Of a stretch of 64,000 bases of DNA, positions 16,359 to 25,091 are shown piece by piece. This stretch comes from Treponema sp. UBA1747. GTDB lineage: Bacteria > Spirochaetota > Spirochaetia > Treponematales > Treponemataceae. The DNA is taken from NCBI GenBank assembly GCA_002315375.1, contig DCHR01000006.1, positions 62,001 through 126,000 of the forward strand. The letters run 5' to 3'. Every line of letters begins with the position of its first letter. Within the stretch, counting starts at the first letter, position 1. The translations under genes and the position numbers were made by a program. Below the pieces are notes generated by a model. The model did not search any database, was not told where the DNA came from, and saw only the letters and a list, made by a program, of their open reading frames with translations.

Positions 16359-18046
16359 TTTACTGTTTCAATTACTCCATAATAAGCATCTTTTACATAG
16401 TATTTTCCGCTGATCTTTCTGAAAAGAAGAGGTTTTCCGGAAGAATGCCATGAGTCTTCGTCATTAATCCCCCAGAAGGTAACGCCGGTAACACCGTGGG
16501 CTTTTCCTTCTGTTTTTGCATAGTTAAGGTAAATATTGAAATATGATTTGTAGGTTGATTTCTGTTCTCTTGCAGTTGGTGCGTTAAAAGTCTGGTAAGA
16601 GCTGTCTTTGGCAGATCCAGTAACATCAAGTTCTGTGACCTGTACATCAAGGCCTTTATCAATGAAGGACTTGATTGCTCTTTCATAGTCAGATACAGAC
16701 GGGTATCCAGGCTGGTTATGGCTCTGCATGCCTGCAATATCAATGCGGGTAGGGAGTGCTGCATCTTTTTCATGAGCCTGAATTTCATCGATTATTTTAA
16801 GGTAACCATAGTATTTGTTTCCTGAGGCTTCGTTGTAGTCGTTGTAAGCCAGAAGAACGTCAGCTGGGGCGTATTTGTTTGCAAAGCGGAAGGCATTGAT
16901 GATGAATTCGTAGTTTTCTTTGCCGTAAACCTTGGCCCAGTTTGAGTTGTCAGGGGAACGGAGATAGGCTCCGCTTGAAGCACCGTCAGAAAGGGCTTCG
17001 TTTACAACGTCCCAGGTATAAATAAGGTGTTCGCCTTCAGGCATGTTCTCTGCTTCCCATGCAGCTACATGTTCCAGAACGGTTTTGATGTACCATTCCT
17101 GGCGGGCGGTCATGGTGTCTTTGTCAACAAAACTGCTGCTTTCGTTGTAGTTTTCGCAGAAGAAAGCTTTCGGAGTCTGTGAATACCATACCAGAACGTG
17201 ACCGCGCATCTTGATTCCCAGTTCCTTGCATTTTGCCATAAGCTGGTCTGCTCTGGTAAAACCGCTGAGGGTAGCAGGGACATCGATTGTAAGTCCGTTT
17301 GATGCTGTAAATTTTGCTTTTTTACCGGTTGTTGAGTTCAAAGACCAGTTGAAAAGGAAATCAGGTTTGAATTCATTTCCCATGGTGGTTGAAGTGGCGT
17401 GATATGCGAGCCCCTTCTGTTTTTCAGAATCTCTCATAAGTTCACTTTCTGTAACAGCAAGCCCGATATGTTCAATGCCTGTGTTTTTGAAGGCTTCTTT
17501 AAGGGAAATTGCGTTTAGCCAGTAATCTTCTTCTTTGAGACCTACCGGAACGCGGTCCATATAGTCGATTTTAAGACTGAAGTTTTTGATATGGATTGTG
17601 AAGTTTGCATTGTTGAAAGTTTTACTTGCCGGTTCATTGTAGTTTGAAAGATAAAAAATGGCATTGCTTGCCAGGTTTACTTTTTCGCTGCCTGTTACAG
17701 TTTTGTATTCAGTTTCATTTGTCTTGAAATCACAGGTTGCGATTTTAGGATAGGCTCCGCCGTTGTTTACCTGCCACATAAGGTAACCTTCATCAACTGC
17801 GTTTTCTATGAGCATGTCGCATGAAAAAGTGAATGTGACTTCCTGCCCGTAAAGTTTTTCGTCAAGGCTTTGGGTCCAGAAGAACCAGTCACCACCATTA
17901 CCATTTATGACAAAATCATCCTGAGTGATGGTCATTGAGGCCGGAACGTCCTCGTAGGAGAATTCATCTTCGTCTGGCTGGCCCGGACATGCTGTGAAGA
18001 GCATTGCCGCAAGCAGCAGGATGAAAAGTGTGAGAAATTTTTTCAT
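16355..18046 (-). CDS. modular GH10 endo-xylanase lipoprotein
   Basis: 563 aa from ATG 18046, chosen because AAGGA lies 8 bases upstream and the next residues form a clean lipoprotein signal (MKKFLTLFILLLAAMLFTAC). An in-frame ATG 67 codons upstream is rejected. Residues about 40-165 form a beta-sandwich that looks like a family 4/22-type carbohydrate-binding module (NGGDWFFWTQSLDEKL, YLMWQVNNGGAYPKIA). The GH10 barrel follows: TSTTMGNEFKPDF, MRGHVLVWYSQTP, acid/base Glu in TWDVVNEALSDG and nucleophile Glu in VQVTELDVTGSA. First gene of a two-xylanase operon. The binding module's specificity is inferred. Confidence 0.93.
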   Translation of the reverse strand: MKKFLTLFILLLAAMLFTACPGQPDEDEFSYEDVPASMTITQDDFVINGNGGDWFFWTQSLDEKLYGQEVTFTFSCDMLIENAVDEGYLMWQVNNGGAYPKIATCDFKTNETEYKTVTGSEKVNLASNAIFYLSNYNEPASKTFNNANFTIHIKNFSLKIDYMDRVPVGLKEEDYWLNAISLKEAFKNTGIEHIGLAVTESELMRDSEKQKGLAYHATSTTMGNEFKPDFLFNWSLNSTTGKKAKFTASNGLTIDVPATLSGFTRADQLMAKCKELGIKMRGHVLVWYSQTPKAFFCENYNESSSFVDKDTMTARQEWYIKTVLEHVAAWEAENMPEGEHLIYTWDVVNEALSDGASSGAYLRSPDNSNWAKVYGKENYEFIINAFRFANKYAPADVLLAYNDYNEASGNKYYGYLKIIDEIQAHEKDAALPTRIDIAGMQSHNQPGYPSVSDYERAIKSFIDKGLDVQVTELDVTGSAKDSSYQTFNAPTAREQKSTYKSYFNIYLNYAKTEGKAHGVTGVTFWGINDEDSWHSSGKPLLFRKISGKYYVKDAYYGVIETVK

Positions 18047-18275
18047 TTGTTTTCCTTCTTTGTTTTTATTGTTTTCTACCATATATAATGAAGTATAAAA
18101 ACGTTTTTTATAATCAGAGATTTTTTGTATAAGGGTGAAAGAGTGCTGCCTGCTTCGCTTCCGCTGGTGTAGCTTCTGCATTGTTCCGCTGCCGTACGGG
18201 GCTCCCATATTCTCACAACTTGTTTTTTCTATTATAATGCTTTGCAATATCTTAATACTTTTGGGGGTACTTACT

Positions 18276-19853
18276 ATGGCAGAAAACGAAGTACGCGTAC
18301 GTTACGCTCCGTCACCAACCGGTATGCAGCATATTGGTGGTGTTAGAACAGCACTTTTTAATTATCTTTATGCTCGTTCACAAGGCGGAAAATTTATCCT
18401 GCGTCTGGAAGATACAGACCGCACACGTTATGACGAAAAATATGTTCAGAACCTTTACGATACAATGAGCTGGCTCGGAATCGACTGGGATGAAGGCGGT
18501 TCAAAAGGCGGTGAATATGGTCCTTATGTTCAGTCTGAACGTTTTGAACTTTACAAGAAATATGCTTACGAACTGGTAGAAAAGGGAGAAGCTTACTTTT
18601 GTTTCTGTGATGCTGAACGCCTGGACCGTATCCGCAAAATCCAGACAGAAAACAAGATGGCTCCTGGATACGACCGCAACTGTCGTCACCTTACAGAAGA
18701 AGAAGTAAAGGCAAACCTGGATGCAGGTAAACCATACGTAATCCGTCTCAAGGTTCCAATGGAAGGGGAAACAAAATTTGCTGACCACCTTCTGGGCGAC
18801 ATTGTATGGAAGAACGAAGATATTTCTCCGGATCCTGTTCTGCTTAAATCAGACGGATTCCCTACATATCACCTGGCAAACATCGTTGATGACCACTTCA
18901 TGAAAGTAAGCCACGTTATGCGTGCCCAGGAATGGATTCCTTCAACACCTCTCCACGTGCAGATGTACCGCTCATTCGGATGGGAACATCCTGAATTCTG
19001 TCACCTGCCAATGGTAAACGGTTCAGACGGAAAAAAACTTTCAAAACGTCACGGTTCAACATCTTTGAATGAATTCCGTGCCCGCGGTTACCTGCCACAG
19101 GCAATCGTAAACTACGTAGCACTTCTGGGATGTTCATACATTGACGGACAGGATATGTATACTCTGGACGAACTGGCACAGAACTTCAAACTGGAACACC
19201 TGAATAAGGCTCCTGCTGTTTTTGACTATAAAAAGCTTGAATGGTACAACGGAAACTATATCCGCCAGCTGTCTGCTGAAGAACTGTATAAATGGACTCT
19301 TCCATTCATTACAGGAACAGGGGATGCCACACTGGAAATCAACCCTGAAAATCCTCAGCCAAAACCAAAGGTAGGACCGGAATTCTCTGGTGTTGCTATT
19401 GGCGAAGACGGTGAACCATACTGTGTAGACGAAAGCATGGGACTTTCTAAGGCTGATGTTAAACAGCGCCTTATGGACCTGATGCCTCTGATCCAGGAAC
19501 GCCTTAAGTTCCTGTGTGATGCTGCAGAAATGGTACGCTTCATGTTCGTTCCACTTACAGTTCCACCTGTAGAAGAAATTGTTCCAAAACGCATTGATGC
19601 TGCAAAAACTAAGGAAGTTCTGGAAAGTGCAAAGGAATTCGTAAAAATGATTCCTACAAGTGACCACGAAACAGCCGAAAACTTTGCAAAAGCTGAAAGT
19701 GAAAGACTTGGAATCAAACTCGGTGACTACATGATGCCAGTACGCATGGCAGTAACAGGAAGCCGCGTTTCTCCACCACTTATCGGTTCAATTATGGCTC
19801 TTGGTGTTGAAGAAAGCCTTAAGAGAATTGATATGACTCTGGCTACACTGTAA
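18276..19853 (+). CDS. gltX: glutamyl-tRNA synthetase
   Basis: Class I aminoacyl-tRNA synthetase charging tRNA-Glu (525 aa). The HIGH-like motif is in YAPSPTGMQHIGGVRTALFN and the KMSKS equivalent is GSDGKKLSKRHGS. FVDDHFMKVSHVMRAQEWIPST-type contacts follow the acceptor-binding domain. The start at 18276 gives the normal N-terminus (MAENEVRVRYAPSP); a longer reading from 18135 is not supported. Monocistronic, with its own terminator. The stretch 18047-18275 before it holds no gene that I can support. Confidence 0.97.
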   Translation: MAENEVRVRYAPSPTGMQHIGGVRTALFNYLYARSQGGKFILRLEDTDRTRYDEKYVQNLYDTMSWLGIDWDEGGSKGGEYGPYVQSERFELYKKYAYELVEKGEAYFCFCDAERLDRIRKIQTENKMAPGYDRNCRHLTEEEVKANLDAGKPYVIRLKVPMEGETKFADHLLGDIVWKNEDISPDPVLLKSDGFPTYHLANIVDDHFMKVSHVMRAQEWIPSTPLHVQMYRSFGWEHPEFCHLPMVNGSDGKKLSKRHGSTSLNEFRARGYLPQAIVNYVALLGCSYIDGQDMYTLDELAQNFKLEHLNKAPAVFDYKKLEWYNGNYIRQLSAEELYKWTLPFITGTGDATLEINPENPQPKPKVGPEFSGVAIGEDGEPYCVDESMGLSKADVKQRLMDLMPLIQERLKFLCDAAEMVRFMFVPLTVPPVEEIVPKRIDAAKTKEVLESAKEFVKMIPTSDHETAENFAKAESERLGIKLGDYMMPVRMAVTGSRVSPPLIGSIMALGVEESLKRIDMTLATL

Positions 19854-19868
19854 TTAATACTTTATGGA

Positions 19869-19899
19869 AGAAAGCTGGTCTGTATGGGCCAGCTTTTTT
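19869..19899 (+). terminator. terminator of gltX
   Basis: AAAGCTGG (19871-19878) pairs with CCAGCTTT (19889-19896), extendable by two G-containing pairs, followed by T to 19899. Confidence 0.9.
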
Positions 19900-19919
19900 G
19901 TTTGAGCTATAGACATTGA

Positions 19920-20100
19920 AGCTCATTTCTGTTAGTATTTTCGATACGTGTATCGTGTCTTTGACGGACAAGCGTTTAATCCCCGTTTTACGCCGGTTGC
20001 GTCGCACTTTCACCAGTCGGAAGAAGTATAAAAGATTATTGTTTTCCTGAATCTCTTCTTTTTGATGTGTTAAATTTTTTTAATTAAAACTTAATAGAGG
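19920..20100 (+). promoter_or_regulatory. possible structured leader of rplU-rpmA
   Basis: This gap holds a perfect small palindrome (CGATAC..GTATCG, 19942-19955) and then a GC-rich stretch (about 19975-20020) with short self-complementary pieces, ending in an A/T-rich region before rplU. Ribosomal protein operons often carry autoregulatory leaders; I cannot match this one to a known L21 leader motif. Confidence 0.2.
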
Positions 20101-20107
20101 TATTTTC

Positions 20108-20419
20108 ATGTACGCAACTATTGAATTCAAAAGCAAGCAGTACAAAGCAGAAAAAGGTGCTGTTCTTACAGTAGACAAGCTTGATGCTGAAGTTGGATCA
20201 ACAATCGACATTGATACAGTTCTTCTGGTTAGCGATGGCGACAAAGTAACAGTTGGAACACCATATGTTTCAGGTGCCAAAGTAACAGTAAAAGTAGGCG
20301 AAACTTTCAAAGACAAAAAAGTTCTCGTTCTCAAATACAAAGCAAAGAAAGACTATCACCGTGTTATCGGTCACAGACAGCAGTATACAACAGTAACTGT
20401 TGAAGATATCAAATTCTAA
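20108..20419 (+). CDS. rplU: 50S ribosomal protein L21
   Basis: Ribosomal large-subunit protein L21, 103 aa. It begins MYATIEFKSKQYKAEKGAVL and contains GTPYVSGAKVTVKV and YHRVIGHRQQYTTVTV, the family signature. The operon with rpmA is standard, here with 11 bases between the genes and no Prp (YsxB) protease gene in between. Confidence 0.97.
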   Translation: MYATIEFKSKQYKAEKGAVLTVDKLDAEVGSTIDIDTVLLVSDGDKVTVGTPYVSGAKVTVKVGETFKDKKVLVLKYKAKKDYHRVIGHRQQYTTVTVEDIKF

Positions 20420-20430
20420 GGAGCTAGATC

Positions 20431-20688
20431 ATGGGAAGAACAAGAGGCGGTAGCGGTGCTAAAAACGGACGCGATTCTAATCCAAAGAATCTGGGCGTAA
20501 AAAAATATGCTGGAGAATTTGTAACAGCTGGTTCAATTATCGTTAAACAGCGCGGTACAAAATTCTATCCTGGAAGCAACGTAATGAAAGCTGGTGATGA
20601 CAGCCTGTTTGCTACAGCAGACGGAAACGTTGTTTACTCAGAAAGAAACAACCACAAAATCATTTCTGTAACTCCAGTTGCAGAATAA
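20431..20688 (+). CDS. rpmA: 50S ribosomal protein L27
   Basis: Ribosomal protein L27, 85 aa, whose N-terminal tail reaches the peptidyl transferase centre. GSGAKNGRDSNPKNLGVKKY and IIVKQRGTKFYPGSNV are diagnostic. It lacks the cleavable N-terminal extension seen in Firmicutes, which agrees with the absence of a Prp protease gene. A terminator follows. Confidence 0.97.
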   Translation: MGRTRGGSGAKNGRDSNPKNLGVKKYAGEFVTAGSIIVKQRGTKFYPGSNVMKAGDDSLFATADGNVVYSERNNHKIISVTPVAE

Positions 20689-20712
20689 GTTGTAAATACA
20701 GCAGTTTGATGA

Positions 20713-20740
20713 AGCCCGGTACAAAATGCCGGGCTTTTAT
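20713..20740 (+). terminator. terminator of rplU-rpmA
   Basis: AGCCCGG (20713-20719) pairs with CCGGGCT (20729-20735), then a T-rich run. Confidence 0.9.
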
Positions 20741-20752
20741 TTTTATTCGGGA

Positions 20753-20793
20753 ACATGGGGCAAGGAGCTTTGCGACGGGGGTCCCCATGGGAG
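20753..20793. repeat. variable-arm hairpin, family B copy 2
   Basis: A 41-base unit identical to the one at 20885-20925. Arms CATGGGG and CCCCATG enclose a 22-base loop that contains GGAGCTTTGCGAC, the reverse complement of the core seen at 9041-9056. The inner loop can itself pair (GCAA with TTGC). The remainder of 20689-21007 is A/T-rich with no gene. Confidence 0.8.
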
Positions 20794-20861
20794 ATTTGTT
20801 TTGTACATGTGAGCTTTAGAATAAAATATTTAAGAAAAGTGTTTTAATATCTGTGATAAAC

Positions 20862-20953
20862 AACGTGAGTTATGAAAATTGAGTACATGGGGCAAGGAGC
20901 TTTGCGACGGGGGTCCCCATGGGAGGCTCAATTTTCATAAACGTAAGTTGTTT
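20862..20953. repeat. variable-arm hairpin, family B copy 3, within a long inverted repeat
   Basis: The central 41-base unit (20885-20925) is identical to copy 2. It is flanked by a further inverted repeat: TATGAAAATTGAG on the left and CTCAATTTTCATA on the right, continuing imperfectly outward to AACAAC and GTTGTT. The result is a nested palindrome of about 90 bases between rpmA and obgE. Confidence 0.8.
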
Positions 20954-21007
20954 GCCAGGTGAAATAAAACTGTTTTCTTAAACATTTTAATATAAGGAGT
21001 GAACCTT

Positions 21008-22153
21008 ATGGCTTTTGGTTTTGCAGACGAAGCACTTATTGAAGTGAGAAGCGGAAAAGGCGGCAACGGATGTATTTCTTTCCGCCGCGAAAAATATATT
21101 CCTCATGGTGGCCCAAACGGCGGTGACGGCGGACGGGGAGGTAACGTTTATTTTGTTATTAAAAAGAATATGCGTACTCTTTCAAAGCTTCGTCACAAGC
21201 AGTGCTTCAAAGCAAAGAACGGCGGCGACGGACAGGGATGGAACCGTTACGGAAGAGATGGTGAAGATGTTATTGTTCCTCTTCCACCTGGAAGTACAAT
21301 CTGGGATGCTGAAACAGGCGACCTGATTCATGACTTTACAAATGAAAAAGAAAACGAGCCAATCCTTTTTCTGGAAGGCGGAAAAGGTGGCTGGGGTAAC
21401 GTTCACTTTAAAACTTCAACCAATCAGGCTCCTCGTTATGCACACCCTGGAACAGAAGGTGAAACAAGAAAACTCCGCGTAGAACTTTCAATCATGGCTG
21501 ATGCAGGTCTTGTTGGTTTCCCAAGTGCAGGTAAATCATCTCTGCTGGCAGCCTTTACAAATGCCAGACCAAAAGTTGCTCCATATCCTTTTACAACAAA
21601 AATCCCAAACCTGGGTGTTCTGCGTGTTGATGATGAAAGCGATGTAATCATTGCAGATATTCCTGGAATCATAGAAGGGGCTTCTGAAGGTCTTGGACTT
21701 GGTGATCAGTTTCTTAAACATATTACTCGTACAAGCTGTCTGATTTTCATGATTGATGCTTCGGATACATTCGAAGGTACAAACTGTTTTACTGCATACG
21801 AAACTCTGAAAAAAGAACTTGCAAATTATTCTGAAGAACTTCTTGATAAACCTCGCATTGTTTTCTGCAACAAGATTGACGTTGAAGGTGCCTATCAGAA
21901 TGCGGTAGATATCATTAAGGAAATCCAGAAATCAGAACCTGACACAATCTGTGTTCCAATTTCTGTTCTCAATAACCGCGGAATGAAAGAAGCCCGTGAA
22001 GCCATTCTGAAAATGGTAAACCGTAACGAAGAAAAGCTTTCAGTTGCCCAGCAGACTGAGGTTGCATTCGGAAGTTCATTTATGTCTGATGTTTCTGTTG
22101 ATGATATGATAGAAGACGAAACTCAGTATCCTGGAATGGAAAATAATTCGTAA
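21008..22153 (+). CDS. obgE: GTPase Obg
   Basis: Ribosome-associated GTPase, 381 aa. The glycine-rich Obg domain opens the protein (MAFGFADEALIEVRSGKGGN, GGPNGGDGGRGG), followed by the G domain: GFPSAGKSSLLAAF (P loop), DIPGIIEGASEGLGLGDQFL (switch) and NKID. It lacks the C-terminal OCT domain of some bacteria but has a short acidic tail. The ATG at 21008 is chosen over a GTG at 20999 because AAGGAG (20994-20999) is spaced correctly for it. First gene of an obgE-nadD-yqeK-LCP-rsfS run, a common bacterial order. Confidence 0.96.
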   Translation: MAFGFADEALIEVRSGKGGNGCISFRREKYIPHGGPNGGDGGRGGNVYFVIKKNMRTLSKLRHKQCFKAKNGGDGQGWNRYGRDGEDVIVPLPPGSTIWDAETGDLIHDFTNEKENEPILFLEGGKGGWGNVHFKTSTNQAPRYAHPGTEGETRKLRVELSIMADAGLVGFPSAGKSSLLAAFTNARPKVAPYPFTTKIPNLGVLRVDDESDVIIADIPGIIEGASEGLGLGDQFLKHITRTSCLIFMIDASDTFEGTNCFTAYETLKKELANYSEELLDKPRIVFCNKIDVEGAYQNAVDIIKEIQKSEPDTICVPISVLNNRGMKEAREAILKMVNRNEEKLSVAQQTEVAFGSSFMSDVSVDDMIEDETQYPGMENNS

Positions 22154-22181
22154 GGTTCAGACAGTATCTGGGGAAAGGGCT

Positions 22182-22841
22182 GTGAAGATTGCAGTTTTAG
22201 GCGGGACATTTAATCCTCTGCATAACGGACATGTAATGGTTGCCCGGAATGTTTGTGAAAAACTGGGATATGACAGGGTTTTGTTTGTTCCGGCTTTCCT
22301 GCCTCCCCATAAAACAGCAGGTTCAAAAGAAACTGCTGAGGACCGCCTTGAAATGGTCCGGGCTTTCTGCGAATCTGAGGGAAGCGGCAGATTCGTCTGT
22401 GAGCCTTGTGAAATGGACAGGGGCGGCGTTTCTTATACCGTCGATACCCTTGAATTTCTGACCGAAAAATACAAAGAACAGCTGACAGGAAAACCTGCTT
22501 TTATTCTGGGTGAAGAAAGTGCCGCCGAATTTGAAAAGTGGAAAAGTACAGACAGAATAATCGAACTGGCTGATCTGATAGTGGCCTGCAGAAAACCGGG
22601 AAACAGTCCCGGGACAGCGTCTGTAAATATTCCGACAGGTAATTTTAAAGGGGATTTTTCTGTAGGATTTGATGATGAACATTTTGCTTATCCTTTTATA
22701 AGTCTTCAGAATCCGGAAATGAGAGTTTCCTCATCGGAAATACGGGAAGAAATTGTTTCGGGAAACAGCGAATGGAAGAAAAAAGTTCCGGAATCGGTGG
22801 CAAAGTATATCGAAGAACACGGGCTTTATGGTGTAAAATAG
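22182..22841 (+). CDS. nadD: nicotinate-nucleotide adenylyltransferase
   Basis: Makes nicotinate adenine dinucleotide in NAD biosynthesis, 219 aa. The GTG start at 22182 gives MKIAVLGGTFNPLHNGHVMV with the (T/H)xGH nucleotidyltransferase motif; FVPAFLPPHK and the C-terminal RVSSSEIRE (ISSTxIR motif) complete it. It lies 28 bases after obgE. The usual neighbour yqeK follows. Confidence 0.94.
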   Translation: MKIAVLGGTFNPLHNGHVMVARNVCEKLGYDRVLFVPAFLPPHKTAGSKETAEDRLEMVRAFCESEGSGRFVCEPCEMDRGGVSYTVDTLEFLTEKYKEQLTGKPAFILGEESAAEFEKWKSTDRIIELADLIVACRKPGNSPGTASVNIPTGNFKGDFSVGFDDEHFAYPFISLQNPEMRVSSSEIREEIVSGNSEWKKKVPESVAKYIEEHGLYGVK

Positions 22842-22882
22842 GTTCTGGAATTTCTGGGAAAATCAATAAAAAGGAGGGAGTG

Positions 22883-23467
22883 ATGAATTACGACAAACTG
22901 ATTGAAGAAATAAAAGTTTATTGTGAAGCACATTTAAGTGAGAAACGTTTTTCTCATTCTCTTCGTGTTGCGGAAATGTGTTCGGAAATCTGTGAACTTT
23001 CCGGTTATGATACAAAGAAAGCTTACCTGTGTGGAATCGCTCATGATATCTGCAAAGAACTTGATCATGATGAAATGAAAAAAATGGTCGAAGAATCTGA
23101 ATATAAAATAACTCCCAGCGAGCTTCAGAAGATTTCCCTTATGCATGGAAAGGCAGGGGCTGCTTTTTTGAAAAAACATTTTGGTGTAGAAGATTCTGAA
23201 ATATTGTATGCTATTGCATATCACGTATGCGGACGTTCTGATTTCGGAGTACTTGGGAAAGCTCTTTATATTGCCGATAAAAATGAAAGAGGCAGACCTC
23301 ATGTAAAGAAGGATCCTGATTTTGTGAAGAAGCTTTATTCAAAATCAGTTGATGATATGTTCTATTACACATTAAAGACTTCTTATGAATATCAGGTAAA
23401 TAAACCGGGATTTATTATCATGGATGATACCATGGAAGTAATAAGAGCCCTGGGAATTGCGGAATAA
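22883..23467 (+). CDS. yqeK: HD-domain Ap4A hydrolase YqeK
   Basis: 194 aa. HD-domain phosphohydrolase with metal ligands in FSHSLRVAEM, GIAHDICKEL and the later LMHGKAGA and AYHVCG. The YqeK family hydrolyses diadenosine tetraphosphate symmetrically. The ATG at 22883 follows AAGGAGG by 5 bases; an upstream extension overlapping nadD is rejected. Position after nadD is typical. Confidence 0.92.
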   Translation: MNYDKLIEEIKVYCEAHLSEKRFSHSLRVAEMCSEICELSGYDTKKAYLCGIAHDICKELDHDEMKKMVEESEYKITPSELQKISLMHGKAGAAFLKKHFGVEDSEILYAIAYHVCGRSDFGVLGKALYIADKNERGRPHVKKDPDFVKKLYSKSVDDMFYYTLKTSYEYQVNKPGFIIMDDTMEVIRALGIAE

Positions 23468-23480
23468 TTAGGGAATAGAA

Positions 23481-24686
23481 ATGAAAAAAATCAGAGATGA
23501 ACAGAAAGGTATTATCTTCCTTGTAATCATGTTTTCCATTTTGATTGCAGCAGCAGTATTCTTTGCACTGTCACTCAGGACAGACAGTGTTGCTGACAGC
23601 CTTGATGAAGACCAGGTTATCCGTCAGCTTTATGTTTTTGAGGAAGAAGATGGCGGTGTTCTTTTTTCTTCTGTTCTGGTTTATTACCCTGTTACTCAGA
23701 AAGCAGCCCTGGTAAACGTTCCTTCAAATACTGGTGCAATTTATTCTTCTCTGGGACGAGTTGATGCACTGGAAGAAGTTTTCCGTGAAAAAGGGATCGG
23801 AGCCTACAGAAATGAAGTAGCTTCTCTTCTTGATATGAAGATTCCTTTCTATACAGTAATGAAAGTAAATGACCTGAAGCTTCTGACGGATATGCTGGGA
23901 GGCTTAAGGGTTTTTATTTCTTCTCCTGTTGATTATGAAGAAGACGGAAAAAGATATCTGCTTCCAAGCGGGGCAGTAAATCTTGATGGTGATAAAATTA
24001 TTATGTATCTTTCTTATAAACTTCCTGAAGAAGATACAGATTCGGAACAGGAAAGATATCAGAATGTAATGGCAGCAATTCTTACGGCTTTCCATGAAAA
24101 AAATTACCTTGTTCTGAATCAGAAGAACTTTTTCAAGATTACTTCCTGTATGGAAACGGATCTTGAATCTGATGACTTTTTTACTTTGTTTAAAATGATT
24201 TGCAATATTGATTCGGAATCAATTCGCAATCTGACAATAACCGGAGTTAATCGCGTGAATGATGATAAAATCCTGCTCTATCCGCGTGACAACGGTGAAT
24301 TTATTAAAACCGCAGTTAAGCAGACAACAAACATGCTGATTTCTACCGGTGGAACTCAAACAAGCCGAATCTATGTTCTTGAAATCCAGAATGGAACTAC
24401 AGAACAGGGACTCGCAGGTCGTACAGCTGAACTTTTCAGAAATGCCAGCTATGACGTATTGAGTCCGGTAAATGCATCGGGTTATTATGATAAGACTGTG
24501 ATTATTGACCACATTGGTAATGAAGAAATTGCCAGAATGGTCGGAGAGTTTATACACTGTACGAACATACAGGAAGAAGAAATTAATTTGGAGGAAGAAG
24601 TAGAAAACATTGCGGCTAACGTTGACTTTACCGTTATCCTGGGTAAAGACTTTAATGGTCGTTATGTTATTTCATCTTCGAAATAA
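23481..24686 (+). CDS. LCP (LytR-CpsA-Psr)-like membrane protein
   Basis: 401 aa, with one N-terminal membrane helix (about residues 10-30). Residues about 40-230 follow the LCP fold (VLVYYPVTQKAALVNVPSNT, YTVMKVNDLKLLTDMLGGLR, GKRYLLPSGAVNLDGDKIIMY), and about 290-395 form a LytR_C domain (IYVLEIQNGTTEQGLAGR). LCP enzymes transfer glycopolymers to the cell wall. Here the catalytic RSDT-type motif is replaced by FSSV, so polymer transfer is doubtful. It sits between yqeK and rsfS, where LCP genes are also found in other bacteria. Confidence 0.8.
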   Translation: MKKIRDEQKGIIFLVIMFSILIAAAVFFALSLRTDSVADSLDEDQVIRQLYVFEEEDGGVLFSSVLVYYPVTQKAALVNVPSNTGAIYSSLGRVDALEEVFREKGIGAYRNEVASLLDMKIPFYTVMKVNDLKLLTDMLGGLRVFISSPVDYEEDGKRYLLPSGAVNLDGDKIIMYLSYKLPEEDTDSEQERYQNVMAAILTAFHEKNYLVLNQKNFFKITSCMETDLESDDFFTLFKMICNIDSESIRNLTITGVNRVNDDKILLYPRDNGEFIKTAVKQTTNMLISTGGTQTSRIYVLEIQNGTTEQGLAGRTAELFRNASYDVLSPVNASGYYDKTVIIDHIGNEEIARMVGEFIHCTNIQEEEINLEEEVENIAANVDFTVILGKDFNGRYVISSSK

Positions 24687-24688
24687 AA

Positions 24689-25036
24689 ATGGGAAAAACA
24701 ATTGAAGAAAAAGCACTTGAAATCGGACAGCTTCTGGAAGATGGAAAGGGAACTGATGTAAGAGTTCTGGATGTTTCTGAACTGAACAGCTGGACTGATT
24801 TTTTTGTTATCTGTACTGTAACAAGTTCTGCAATGCAGCAGGGACTTGCAAAACAGGTTAAGGATTACGTAAAAGCAAATGACATGGAAATCCATGTTAC
24901 TAATCGTAAGGCTCCTGATGGAGATGACTGGAATCTGATAGATATCGGACCGGTTGTTGTTCACCTTATGTCTGCAGCTGCACGTGAGTTCTACGATCTG
25001 GAAAAACTCTGGCATGCCGGAAAAGTGTTACGCTAA
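24689..25036 (+). CDS. rsfS: ribosomal silencing factor RsfS
   Basis: 115 aa. RsfS binds L14 and blocks subunit joining in starvation. Motifs: LDVSELNSWTDFFVICTVTS and APDGDDWNLIDIGPVVVHLM, with REFYDLEKLW at the end. The start is 3 bases after the LCP stop and has no good ribosome-binding site, so translation is probably coupled. Last gene of the obgE run. Confidence 0.95.
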   Translation: MGKTIEEKALEIGQLLEDGKGTDVRVLDVSELNSWTDFFVICTVTSSAMQQGLAKQVKDYVKANDMEIHVTNRKAPDGDDWNLIDIGPVVVHLMSAAAREFYDLEKLWHAGKVLR

Positions 25037-25084
25037 AATGTGAATAAGGGTAATTTCGACTTACTCAACCATTCTTATTCACTA
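25037..25084. repeat. variable-arm hairpin, family A copy 1
   Basis: Arms GTGAATAAG (25040-25048) and CTTATTCAC (25074-25082), with GGT/ACC extending inside. The loop holds a degenerate TTTCGAC..TTACTCAACC core. It aligns base by base with the reverse complement of the copy at 59061-59110. Confidence 0.75.
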
Positions 25085-25091
25085 AAAAAAG

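Noticed and set aside
20753..20925. CRISPR-like pair of identical 41-base units
   Set aside because: Only two copies, spacing of 91 bases, palindromic arms and a related divergent copy elsewhere fit a dispersed hairpin element better.
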